Assembly: GCA_046757965.1 (NCBI GenBank)
Contig: JBHHZI010000118.1
Location: forward strand, 1-10,296
Direction of reading: 5' to 3'
Length of the DNA: 10,296 nucleotides
From: JBHHZI01 sp046757965
GTDB lineage: Bacteria; Acidobacteriota; Polarisedimenticolia; SMYD01
Under the pieces are notes generated by a model that ran no database searches, was not told the DNA's origin, and worked only from the letters and a program-made list of their open reading frames with translations. The translations under genes were made by a program, and so were the position numbers. Shown here piece by piece: positions 1-6,019 of this stretch; positions within the stretch are counted from its first letter, which is position 1; every line of letters begins with the position of its first letter.

Positions 1-612
1 CATGACGTCGTACAGGACCCCGATCTGATCCGTCGGCGGTTGATAGTCATACCTCAGCTTCTCGGCGCTCAGCCAGATGACTTCAACGTCATCCCGGCAG
101 GGATCCGTGGCGAGTGTGCCGCCGGTTGCCTCGATGGTGAGGCCCCCCAGGTCGAAGCTGAACCTATCGAAATGTTGAAACGACTCATCGCCGGGGACAC
201 GGCGCTCGAGACCGGAGTAGGTGTCCACGACCTTCTCATCGGCGATGGCCCAGGTGTCGGTGGACGGGTCACGCTTCAGCGTGACAACTCGACGTTCGGT
301 GGTCATGTGGTCCGGCATGGCGGTGTCCAGATGGAACACCACCTGGTAGGTGTCGTCATCGATGCGCATGAAGTGCTTCGAGTAGGTCCCCCGCTTGTAC
401 GGATTGTTGTCGTCATCCCGCGCCCGCAGCAGGTTGTCGATACGCGCCTTCAGAGGGACCTCGAGGGCCTGCTTCAACGCGTAGGGGATATCGTCATCCA
501 TTGCTCTCGCGTGTGATGGAAAGAGGAAGCCTGAGACGAGTAAACTGGCGACAAAAGTCAGCAAGACGGCATGACATGACGCGAACAGCCGGCGCATCGA
601 TTCACATTTCAT
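1..612 (-). CDS. Exported protein of unknown function (C-terminal part missing)
   Basis: The reading frame opens with ATG at 612-610 and stays open for 204 codons to the left edge, so the C-terminus lies outside the window. A GGGAG ribosome site (625-621) sits 8 nt upstream and supports this start. The N-terminus is a typical Sec signal peptide: a basic stretch with an MRRLF core, a hydrophobic segment at about residues 15-31, and an Ala-Arg-Ala site at 35-37 pointing to cleavage before Met38. The mature part starts acidic (DDD) and alternates charged and hydrophobic residues in a beta-rich pattern, for example TYQVVFHLD. A single Cys lies in a DPCRDD segment. I do not recognise a family and see no catalytic motif in this part. 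It may be the N-terminal domain of a larger periplasmic or secreted enzyme, but that is a guess. Existence of the gene is well supported; function is unknown. Confidence 0.8.
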   Translation of the reverse strand, partial: MKCESMRRLFASCHAVLLTFVASLLVSGFLFPSHARAMDDDIPYALKQALEVPLKARIDNLLRARDDDNNPYKRGTYSKHFMRIDDDTYQVVFHLDTAMPDHMTTERRVVTLKRDPSTDTWAIADEKVVDTYSGLERRVPGDESFQHFDRFSFDLGGLTIEATGGTLATDPCRDDVEVIWLSAEKLRYDYQPPTDQIGVLYDVM

Positions 613-669
613 GAGAGAGTCTCCCAGTACAGGAAGTGGAGCAACGAGATAACCCCGACAGCCTGCCGG

Positions 670-698
670 AGTCTAACCCGGCCACCGGATATTTGCAA
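670..698 (-). promoter_or_regulatory. Candidate sigma70-like promoter of the exported-protein gene
   Basis: Read on the minus strand, TTGCAA (698-693) and TAGACT (675-670) are 17 bp apart, with four of six consensus bases in each hexamer. Transcription would begin near 663, about 50 nt before the ATG at 612. This is a pattern match only; such matches also arise by chance. Confidence 0.3.
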
Positions 699-767
699 CA
701 GGAGGCGTGACGCGGCCCGGTCCCGTCTCCTGGTCCGTATCCAGCATCGAGGGGCTCCGGAGGGGGA

Positions 768-787
768 GCGTGACGGTCTGGTCACGC
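768..787 (-). terminator. Weak stem-loop at the end of the VOC gene
   Basis: GCGTGAC (768-774) and GTCACGC (781-787) form a 7-bp stem with a 6-nt loop. It overlaps the TGA stop of the VOC gene (784-782). No T-tract follows on the minus strand, so it may be a weak terminator, an mRNA-end stabiliser or chance. Confidence 0.25.
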
Positions 788-1276
788 GCAGGGCGTGTCG
801 CCTCCCGAAGCCATCCAGTCCATCCACTCGTCGCACGCTTTCTGACATTCGGCTGGCGAGAGGTCCTTCTTGTGGGTCGCCAGCGACCAGGAGTGGCCGA
901 AGGGGTCCGTCAGGGAGCTGAAGCGGTCGCCCCAGAACATGTCCACCGGGGGCATGATCTCAGTCGCGCCGGCCGCAACGGCCCGCCTGTGGGCCGCATC
1001 CACATCCTCGACGTAGATATGAAGCGTGGCTGTCGTGCTCTTGACGGCGGCCGGGGATTGGACGTGATGTCCCGGCCCTTCCTCGCCGAGCATGATGATG
1101 GAGTCGCCAATCTGGATCTCGGCGTGCACCACGGACTCCTCCGGGCCGCTGAGTCTCAGGGCCACCTCGGCACCGAACGCCTTCCGGTAGAACTCGATGG
1201 CCGCGGCGGCGTCCTTGATGACGATGGACGGTGTGACGGTGTGGAAACCGCCGGGAATCGGTTTCACATCAGGCAT
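782..1276 (-). CDS. VOC (glyoxalase/bleomycin-resistance fold) protein, PhnB-like
   Basis: This 164-residue protein matches the small PhnB-like branch of the vicinal-oxygen-chelate superfamily, usually about 130-160 residues. Visible signatures are the opening MPDVKPIPGG then FHTVTP (11-16), AAIEFYRKAFGAE (25-37), HAEIQIGDSIIML (51-63), LHIYVEDVD (85-93) and DPFGHSW (124-130). It has two beta-alpha-beta-beta-beta modules. H12, E53, H86 and H128 are the likeliest metal-site or pocket residues. Members of this fold bind a divalent metal or a small ligand, but the substrate of this branch is generally not known. The start is set by a perfect AAGGAGGT (1290-1283) 6 nt before ATG; the frame continues open upstream but without such a site. 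An unusual feature is a C-terminal tail after the VOC fold (about 138-164) with Cys144, Cys148 and Cys163 plus a WMDWM stretch. It is probably monocistronic and cytoplasmic. Family is sure; reaction is not. Confidence 0.92.
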   Translation of the reverse strand: MPDVKPIPGGFHTVTPSIVIKDAAAAIEFYRKAFGAEVALRLSGPEESVVHAEIQIGDSIIMLGEEGPGHHVQSPAAVKSTTATLHIYVEDVDAAHRRAVAAGATEIMPPVDMFWGDRFSSLTDPFGHSWSLATHKKDLSPAECQKACDEWMDWMASGGDTPCA

Positions 1277-1282
1277 CGGATG

Positions 1283-1309
1283 ACCTCCTTGGCAAGGGCC
1301 TTGCGGCCC
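1283..1309 (-). promoter_or_regulatory. Perfect Shine-Dalgarno with adjacent GCAA-tetraloop hairpin
   Basis: AAGGAGGT (1290-1283 on the minus strand) fixes the start of the VOC gene at 1276. Just upstream in the leader, GGGCC-GCAA-GGCCC (1309-1296) can fold as a 5-bp hairpin closed by a GNRA-type loop, 5 nt from the Shine-Dalgarno. The same DNA has a 13-bp dyad, GCAAGGGCCTTGC on the plus strand (1292-1304), which could instead be a protein site. The ribosome site is clear; a regulatory role for the hairpin or dyad is inference. Confidence 0.6.
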
Positions 1310-1570
1310 GAAGACCCAGTCACCGCAGCGTGAGGCCCGCCACGATGCGCATTTGCCGGCAACAATGCCGGGCGGGCAACCCTGCGCCGCCGCCAACGTA
1401 CAATCGAAGAGCGTGAACTGCCGGCAATCGTACGCGAGCACGGGTGGCGGGTCAACCGGCGGCGCGCTCACGCGCCGGGCCGTCCTCTTCGTCTCGGGGA
1501 AGAGCGGTCAATCCGCATTGTGCCGGGACCGCGGGAAGAGAGAACGGGCGAAACATGAATGCGGTGACGG

Positions 1571-1575
1571 GGAGG
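1571..1575 (+). promoter_or_regulatory. Ribosome binding site choosing the cupin start
   Basis: GGAGG lies 6 nt before the ATG at 1582. The in-frame ATG at 1555 has only a distant GGGAAGAG-type sequence, so the 1582 start is preferred. Confidence 0.6.
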
Positions 1576-1581
1576 GTGTCG

Positions 1582-2070
1582 ATGGTCGAGGAATGTGGCG
1601 GGTGGCAGGTGGTCAACGTGAAGGACAGCCGGTGGGCGGCGAAGGAGAAGTTCGGGAGGCGATGCGTGTTCGAGCAGCACGATCGCTTCCCGCAGACCGG
1701 CATCAATCTCCAGGTCCTCGAACCCGGCCAGCCCAACGGCCGCTATCACCGTGAGAACGCCCAGGAGGACTTTCTCGTCCTGTCGGGTGAATGCCTTCTG
1801 CTGGTCAATGGTGTGGAGCGACGCCTCACGGAGTGGGACTTTGTCCATTGCCCAGCGGGTGTCACCCACGTGTTCATCGGGGCCGGTGACGGCCCGTGCG
1901 CCATTCTGATGATTGGTCATCGACCGGAGGCGCACCAGCTCTTCTATCCGGAGAGCGAACTCGCCCGCACGCACGACGCGGAGGCGCCTGAACCGACTTC
2001 CGATCCGCGCGTGGCGTACTCCGACGTGACCGGATGGGCCGAATGCGAGGCACCGGGCTGGCCGCTGTGA
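1582..2070 (+). CDS. Single-domain cupin protein
   Basis: This is a 162-residue cytoplasmic protein with one cupin barrel. Cupin motif 1 is seen at about 49-69: H56, E58 and E62 followed by FLVLSGE, with the usual second His of HxH replaced by Glu. Motif 2 is seen at about 91-100 as PAGVTH, with H96 as the fourth ligand. H56, E58, E62 and H96 could hold a divalent metal. FPQTGINLQVLEPG (36-49), WDFVHCPAG (85-93) and GAGDGPC (100-106) are typical of a widespread uncharacterised family of small cupins. No reaction can be assigned. The rest is an aromatic-rich N-terminus and a C-terminal tail ending APGWPL. An alternative start at 1555 would add nine residues. It faces away from the VOC gene and runs toward the asparagine synthase gene, so it is probably transcribed alone. 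The tail RVAYSDVTGW (143-152) is not part of the barrel. Confidence 0.88.
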   Translation: MVEECGGWQVVNVKDSRWAAKEKFGRRCVFEQHDRFPQTGINLQVLEPGQPNGRYHRENAQEDFLVLSGECLLLVNGVERRLTEWDFVHCPAGVTHVFIGAGDGPCAILMIGHRPEAHQLFYPESELARTHDAEAPEPTSDPRVAYSDVTGWAECEAPGWPL

Positions 2071-2088
2071 CCCGCGAGTTGGTCGGGA

Positions 2089-3978
2089 TCAGCGGATGCC
2101 GGCGCTCTCGCACCAGATGCTCAGCGTGAGAAGCGCCCAGAGCGTGCCCTCCCACGTGCTGTGAAAGTACTCGGGCGGGTGCGAGAGCCACTTCGCAAGC
2201 CCGGGGAGTTCCCGCCGAACCGCTTCCGATCCCAGGATCATGTCCTCGATTGCGCCTCGGTGGTCCCGCAACAGCGTCCGCACGCTGCCGTACGCGAACG
2301 TTCTCTTCCCGGCTCGAAGAATCGACTCGGGAAGAATGTTGCGCCCAGCCTCACGCAGGATGCACTTGGTGTTGGCGACCCCAGGCCAGCGGCTGACGCG
2401 CCACCGGGGCAGCAAAGAGCAGACGAAGTCGACCAGATCGCGGTCGAGATAGGGCATGCGCAGCTCGGCGGACGAATCCATGGCGACCGAATCCGCGAAC
2501 GAGAGAATGTTGGCGGCGAGAAAGGTTTGCACGAGAACCTCCTGGATCCGGTCGAGGTCTGTGCTTTCCGCATCGCAGCCGGCGTAGAGCTGGTCGATCC
2601 CCTGCAGATACGGTTCCTGGGCGGCACGCGGCGCGAAGAGAGCGGCGACGTCGGTGGACGGCAACGGGCGATGGATCAGGAACCTCGCCCGTTCCGGGGT
2701 CTGGGCCGGCGTGGCCGAGCCGATCCGGCGGCGGCGCTCGGCGATCGACTCGCCGCCGTGGCAGTAGATTCGAATAGCGTCGTCCATGGCACGCAGCGGC
2801 AGCCAGGCGAATCGTCGCAGAAGCGCGAGGCGAAACCGGTCCTGGCTCAGCCGGTACCCTCCCAGGACCTCGTCGGCGCCGTGGCCGCAGAGAAAGACCG
2901 TGGCGTGTTGGCGCGCGTTGCGGATCAGGAACCAGGTGGCGAGAGAGGCACCGTCGCCGACGGGCTCGGTGAAGGATCCGTAGGCGGCGCTCATCTGCTC
3001 CAGGCGCTCGCCGGGTGTGACGACGAGATCCCGGACCGAGACGCCTGAGGAGTCCTGCCGCCCGGATGAATGGTCCTGCGGTGAGGACATCCCCGCCGTC
3101 CGGTAGTGAAACGCGGAGAGATCTCCGCCCTGCCGTTTGACCGCGGCGAGAATGCTGTGACTGTCCAGTCCATCGCTGAGCAGCAGGGCCACCGGGACAT
3201 CGCTGACGAGGCATCTCCGCGCGGCCTGGGAGAGCAGAAAAGTGAATTCATTGCACAGGTCGTCGCGACGTCGCTTCCGGTTTCCGATGTCCGGCCGGAA
3301 CCTGGGCCGGTACCATGTCGTGATGCTCACCCCGTCGGGTTTAGCTGCCAGCAGATGTCCCCCCGGGAGCTTCCGGATATCCCTGAGGATCGTTCGAGGG
3401 GCGATGACGTACCGGAGCGTCGTGTATTCCACGAGAGCCGACGGGTCGATCGTGCGGGGCACCCAGCGGGCGGCCAGCAGCGCGGGAATGGTCGAGGCGA
3501 ACGTGAGACGGTGCGTGGCAGGATCGTGATGGTAATAGAGCGGTTTCTCGCCGAAGCGATCCCGGCACAGCCACAGGCGGCGATCCCGCCGGTCATAGAC
3601 GGCGAAGGCCCACTGGCCGACGAGGTGCTCCGGCGTCTGTGTGCCCCAGCGCGCCCATGCCGCGAGGAGAACCTCCGTGTCGGTCCGTGTTCTCAGATCG
3701 CCGTCGGCGAGGCCGAGTTCCTGCTGCAGGTCCCGGTAGTTGTAGATCTCACCGTTGAAGCTGATGATCCAGCGGCCATCGACGCTGGCCATGGGTTGCC
3801 TTCCGGCATCCGACAGGTCGAGAATCGCCAGGCGACGATGGCCGAGCACGACAGGACCCGCCTCGATCACTCCCTCGCTGTCGGGCCCGCGGCGCGCCAG
3901 CCGCGAGAGCATGGCCCGAACGGTGGGCGAGAGGTCCTCTCCCTCACCGGCACGATAAATTCCGGCAATCCCGCACAT
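2089..3978 (-). CDS. asnB-like: Asparagine synthase-type glutamine-dependent amidotransferase
   Basis: This 629-residue protein has both domains of class II asparagine synthases. The N-terminal glutaminase begins MCGIAG. Cys2 must become the N-terminal nucleophile, so I place the start at 3978 and not at the in-frame ATG at 3996. Other glutaminase residues are R49 (GHRRLAILD), N75-G76 (SFNGEIYN) and D100 (TDTEV), followed by CRDRFGEKPLYY (138-149). The synthase domain (from about 240) has the ATP loop LLLSDGLDS (265-273), GHGADEVLGGY (365-375) and MPYLDRDLVDFV (508-519). The family hydrolyses glutamine, channels ammonia and amidates a carboxylate activated by AMP, normally aspartate. The loop reads SDG where SGG is usual, and H274 follows DS. 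About 95 residues separate the two ATP motifs, with a polar Ser/Gln/Asp-rich stretch at 297-312. It could make asparagine or act on another acceptor, as some members do. No good Shine-Dalgarno is visible. It converges on the cupin gene with 18 bp between. Confidence 0.92.
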   Translation of the reverse strand: MCGIAGIYRAGEGEDLSPTVRAMLSRLARRGPDSEGVIEAGPVVLGHRRLAILDLSDAGRQPMASVDGRWIISFNGEIYNYRDLQQELGLADGDLRTRTDTEVLLAAWARWGTQTPEHLVGQWAFAVYDRRDRRLWLCRDRFGEKPLYYHHDPATHRLTFASTIPALLAARWVPRTIDPSALVEYTTLRYVIAPRTILRDIRKLPGGHLLAAKPDGVSITTWYRPRFRPDIGNRKRRRDDLCNEFTFLLSQAARRCLVSDVPVALLLSDGLDSHSILAAVKRQGGDLSAFHYRTAGMSSPQDHSSGRQDSSGVSVRDLVVTPGERLEQMSAAYGSFTEPVGDGASLATWFLIRNARQHATVFLCGHGADEVLGGYRLSQDRFRLALLRRFAWLPLRAMDDAIRIYCHGGESIAERRRRIGSATPAQTPERARFLIHRPLPSTDVAALFAPRAAQEPYLQGIDQLYAGCDAESTDLDRIQEVLVQTFLAANILSFADSVAMDSSAELRMPYLDRDLVDFVCSLLPRWRVSRWPGVANTKCILREAGRNILPESILRAGKRTFAYGSVRTLLRDHRGAIEDMILGSEAVRRELPGLAKWLSHPPEYFHSTWEGTLWALLTLSIWCESAGIR

Positions 3979-4086
3979 GGGCACGAACCGTATCATGTCA
4001 ACGGCGGTCGAACCCGGATCAGGTGGACCGGGACGGTGGGCGCCAGCTCGAGACGGCAGAGATCGAGACGCTCTGGAAGGGCCGGA

Positions 4087-4127
4087 GACCGGGCGGCAGG
4101 CGCGTGCGATGGTCCTGCCGCCCGGTC
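4087..4127 (-). terminator. Strong stem-loop downstream of the secreted-protein gene
   Basis: A perfect 14-bp inverted repeat (4087-4100 with 4114-4127, core ACCGGGCGGCAGG) encloses a 13-nt loop. It begins 25 bp past the stop codon of the minus-strand gene ending at 4152, the expected place for a terminator. No T-run follows on either strand, so it would be a hairpin-only terminator or an mRNA 3'-end barrier. It also separates that gene from the asnB-like gene downstream, whose start is at 3978. Confidence 0.55.
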
Positions 4128-4151
4128 CACCGGCGAAGGCGATGCCGGGTG

Positions 4152-5216
4152 TCAGAAGCTGGACATCTCGATGAGTTCCACCCGACCGCCCGTATCAGGA
4201 TTGAACTCGAGAATCACACCGATTCCCGCCTTGTAGAACTTGTTCTCGGATACATCGGGCTCCAGGGGCGTGAAGTCCCGGGTGACGAGGCAGTCGCCGC
4301 TACACGACGTGAATGGAACGCTCTCCGAGCCGTCCAGGGCGAGGACCTCGGCAAGGTCTTCCGCGTCTCCGAGGAAGAATTCCTGGCGATAGACATCCCC
4401 CACCGCCGGAGCGGCTTCCATGATGATGCCCGCCTTGCCCATCTCCCGACCGGCCTTCCAGGACCCCTCGAGAGTCAGGGCATCACCGTGCTCGAATTCG
4501 ATGGCCGTCTCGCCGAAGTACCAGACGGTGCCGTCCAGCGCCTGAGCGTAGTAATCATCCGTGTCCTCGAGAACCTCGCCGCTCTCCGCATCGGACACCA
4601 CGTCGTTGACCACCACGCACGTGACGCCGAGAATCTCCCGGGTGTCGCGGGTGACGCTCACCGTTGTTCGCTCTCCCTCGGTCTCGCTGAGGAAAACGGT
4701 GCGGACGCCTGCCACCAGCGGAAAGAACGGATTCGGGTCGACCGTGTCTCCGATCTCGGTGGGGTCGACGAAATCCGCCGGATCGATCTGTGGGTCATAC
4801 GGTGCCTCGCCAAGGGCATCGCAGACGTCACCGCGGGCATCTTCCTGATCGGCACAGTCCCTCATCGCCTCCTGGACACCTTGCCTGGCCTCGTGCAGGC
4901 AGACGGCTCCCTCCACGCTGTCCGACACATTCCGGCAGTTACCCACGGCGATCCAGTAATCATCCCGCGCTTCGTTCTTGCACGCCATGAAGGCCGCCCG
5001 GGTCGTGGCGGAACAGGCGTTCTGATCGTCTTCATGCGAGTCCAGGGAACTGGCCCGCATCTCCCTGTCGCTGTTTCGCAGGTCCCTGCCGCCGGCCTGT
5101 GTCGATACCGGCAGCGCCAGCAGCAGCGCTGCGGCTGCGGCGGCCGTGCCGATGCGGGCGAGACGTCCGGCTCGCGGTGAGAAGGATCCGGGTGAGCGCC
5201 GGGTATGATGGTTCAT
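4152..5216 (-). CDS. Secreted protein with six-cysteine helical domain and beta-rich C-terminal domain
   Basis: This is a 354-residue exported protein. The start (ATG 5216-5214) has AAGGAG 9 nt upstream (5231-5226). The signal peptide has a long basic N-region, an alanine/leucine core (about 24-37) and likely cleavage after STQA (residue 41). Mature residues 45-135 are charged and helical and carry six cysteines at 68, 79, 94, 106, 121 and 132. They include ACKNEARDDYWIAVGNC, the pattern of a recurrent uncharacterised domain of secreted bacterial proteins. Residues 136-163 form an Asp/Pro linker. The C-terminal domain (164-354) is beta-rich: FFPLVAGVRTVF, a segment on conversion or breakdown of a signal (TREILGVTCVVV), WYFGE, GSWKAG, PAVGDVYRQEFF, and a closing YKAGIGVILEFN. 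Three more cysteines lie at 200, 305 and 309. No catalytic residues are recognised. It probably acts in the periplasm or outside the cell. Length and composition look intact. A downstream hairpin suggests it is transcribed alone. Confidence 0.88.
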   Translation of the reverse strand: MNHHTRRSPGSFSPRAGRLARIGTAAAAAALLLALPVSTQAGGRDLRNSDREMRASSLDSHEDDQNACSATTRAAFMACKNEARDDYWIAVGNCRNVSDSVEGAVCLHEARQGVQEAMRDCADQEDARGDVCDALGEAPYDPQIDPADFVDPTEIGDTVDPNPFFPLVAGVRTVFLSETEGERTTVSVTRDTREILGVTCVVVNDVVSDAESGEVLEDTDDYYAQALDGTVWYFGETAIEFEHGDALTLEGSWKAGREMGKAGIIMEAAPAVGDVYRQEFFLGDAEDLAEVLALDGSESVPFTSCSGDCLVTRDFTPLEPDVSENKFYKAGIGVILEFNPDTGGRVELIEMSSF

Positions 5217-5225
5217 CGTTCTTTT

Positions 5226-5231
5226 CTCCTT
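5226..5231 (-). promoter_or_regulatory. Ribosome binding site of the secreted-protein gene
   Basis: AAGGAG on the minus strand lies 9 nt before ATG 5216. It fixes the start there, although the frame stays open another 56 codons upstream without signal-peptide character. Confidence 0.65.
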
Positions 5232-5405
5232 GCTGCGAGGTGGCGAATGAGAAGGGCTCATGCCGGCGAACGGCTCGTTTCCCGCACTGAGAACCACATG
5301 GAACCGCCGAGCATGCCATCCCAGGGCGTCGCGACCGTCGTGGCGCTCCGGATGAGAGGTGTCGCAGTTCCCCCCCCACAACACGTTGGACGGCGCCGGG
5401 CATCG

Positions 5406-5416
5406 GGATCCTTCGC
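5406..5416 (+). repeat. Extra copy of the inverted-repeat arm
   Basis: GGATCCTTCGC matches 11 of the 12 bases of the left arm at 5819-5830, about 410 bp away. A shorter match (GAAGGATCCG, 5181-5190) lies within the signal-peptide region of the secreted-protein gene and may be chance. Confidence 0.4.
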
Positions 5417-5818
5417 GGCGGAGCCAGGAATTCGACCGACCGTGTGAACGGGCGTTTCAACACCGCGCGTCCTCCGGAGCGACGACGCGACGTGGACCAG
5501 GTGTGCCGCAAACAAAGGATCAGTGTGGCCGCTGCCTGGCTCGACTGGATCTCCAGAACGGTCCCGGCAGATGAGGAACCTGTGTCCGTCGCCCGGTGGA
5601 GAACGAGAATGGAAAAAAGGGCCACCGCCAGGCCATCGATCACGATCCGGCTTCTGGCGGTGGCATCCAGTGTGGGAGGAGGTCGTCGTTTTCCGGGTGG
5701 CATTCGCGCCGAGCCTCCGGTCAAGGCCCTTCCTGTGTCTCGGGGATCCTGCCGGCCTCCGGCAGCCCGAGGGGCGCGAGCCCGGCGCCCTCGCGTCCAT
5801 TAGAAGGGCCGCCGCCGC

Positions 5819-5891
5819 CGGATCCTTCGCTGCGCCGCTCCGTTCGGCGTGGGTCCCGCGACCGCTCCCACGAGGTGCTGCGAAGGATCCG
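5819..5891. repeat. 73-bp inverted-repeat element with 12-bp arms
   Basis: CGGATCCTTCGC (5819-5830) and GCGAAGGATCCG (5880-5891) are perfect inverted copies 49 bp apart. Nested inside is a second inverted pair, CGTGGG (5848-5853) and CCCACG (5867-5872). No protein is encoded within. The size and nested symmetry resemble REP/BIME-type intergenic elements or a very small MITE. No target-site duplication is evident: the bases flanking the arms differ. It lies upstream of the candidate promoter of the sigma-factor operon. Confidence 0.55.
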
Positions 5892-5942
5892 CACGAATCA
5901 TGCCGTCTTACGGTCGAAAGGGGGGGGACACCCATCGACGCA

Positions 5943-5972
5943 TCGACCGCGCTGGTCTTTCCGATGTATCAT
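5943..5972 (+). promoter_or_regulatory. Candidate promoter of the sigma/FecR/receptor operon
   Basis: TCGACC (5943-5948) and TATCAT (5967-5972) are 18 bp apart, matching four and five of the six bases of the sigma70 hexamers. Transcription would begin near 5979, about 40 nt before the sigma-factor start. FecI-type operons are often read by their own ECF sigma from a different sequence; that possibility is not excluded. Confidence 0.35.
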
Positions 5973-6019
5973 TTCCACATCTCGTCCGGGCGGCTGGACT
6001 TACACTCTCCGCTGGGGGG

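Larger units (their letters stand above)
1277..1581. promoter_or_regulatory. Divergent intergenic region with paired TGCCGGCAA palindromes
   Basis: The VOC gene (minus) and the cupin gene (plus) are transcribed away from each other out of this 305-bp spacer, which should hold both promoters. No convincing -35/-10 pair stands out. Two copies of TGCCGGCAA occur, at 1354-1362 and 1419-1427. The first lies in the 10-bp palindrome TTGCCGGCAA (1353-1362) and the second contains the 8-bp palindrome TGCCGGCA (1419-1426). They are 65 bp apart, close to six helical turns, and could bind a dimeric regulator. The palindromes are seen; an operator role is inference, and GC-rich palindromes arise easily in such DNA. 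Confidence 0.35.
5217..6019. other. About 800 bp without a convincing gene
   Basis: Open frames cover this spacer on both strands, but none has convincing coding character. The most gene-like is a minus-strand frame from ATG 5703, with GGAGG 10 nt upstream and a hydrophobic stretch (IVIDGLAVALFSILVL). It runs on through the ribosome site and signal peptide of the secreted-protein gene in another frame, and its third positions are less GC-rich than those of the sure genes. The spacer holds the upstream regions of the secreted-protein gene (minus) and the sigma-factor operon (plus), so it is a divergent control region. It also has an inverted-repeat element (5819-5891), a partial copy of its arm (5406-5416), eight C at 5370-5377, eight G at 5920-5927 and a short GCC run at 5808-5819. 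Confidence 0.6.

Noticed and set aside
40..516. Plus-strand open frame of 158 codons
   Set aside because: It lies antisense to the exported-protein gene, which has a ribosome site and a signal peptide. No domain is recognisable in the plus-strand product.
2071..2088. Bidirectional terminator between the cupin and asnB-like genes
   Set aside because: The 18-bp gap has no stem-loop or T-run that I can see.
1582..3978. Biosynthetic gene cluster formed by the cupin and amidotransferase
   Set aside because: They are on opposite strands and convergent, with no carrier protein, ligase or exporter nearby. Proximity alone is not enough.
3979..3996. Upstream ATG at 3996 as start of the asnB-like gene
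   Set aside because: The glutaminase nucleophile Cys must directly follow the initiator Met, and six extra residues would bury it. No better ribosome site supports the longer form.
3106..5180. Long plus-strand frames opposite the asnB-like and secreted-protein genes
   Set aside because: Their products are low-complexity, with no domain, while the opposite strand encodes recognisable motifs throughout.
5032..5724. Minus-strand open frame from TTG 5724 (or ATG 5703) with a hydrophobic segment
   Set aside because: It overlaps the secreted-protein gene's ribosome site and N-terminus in another frame, has less GC-biased third positions than the sure genes, and becomes an arginine-rich shadow product further on.
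5849..6019. Longer sigma factor starting at GTG 5849 or ATG 5900
   Set aside because: The added residues show no family similarity, cross the inverted-repeat arm and the G-run, and precede the candidate promoter.
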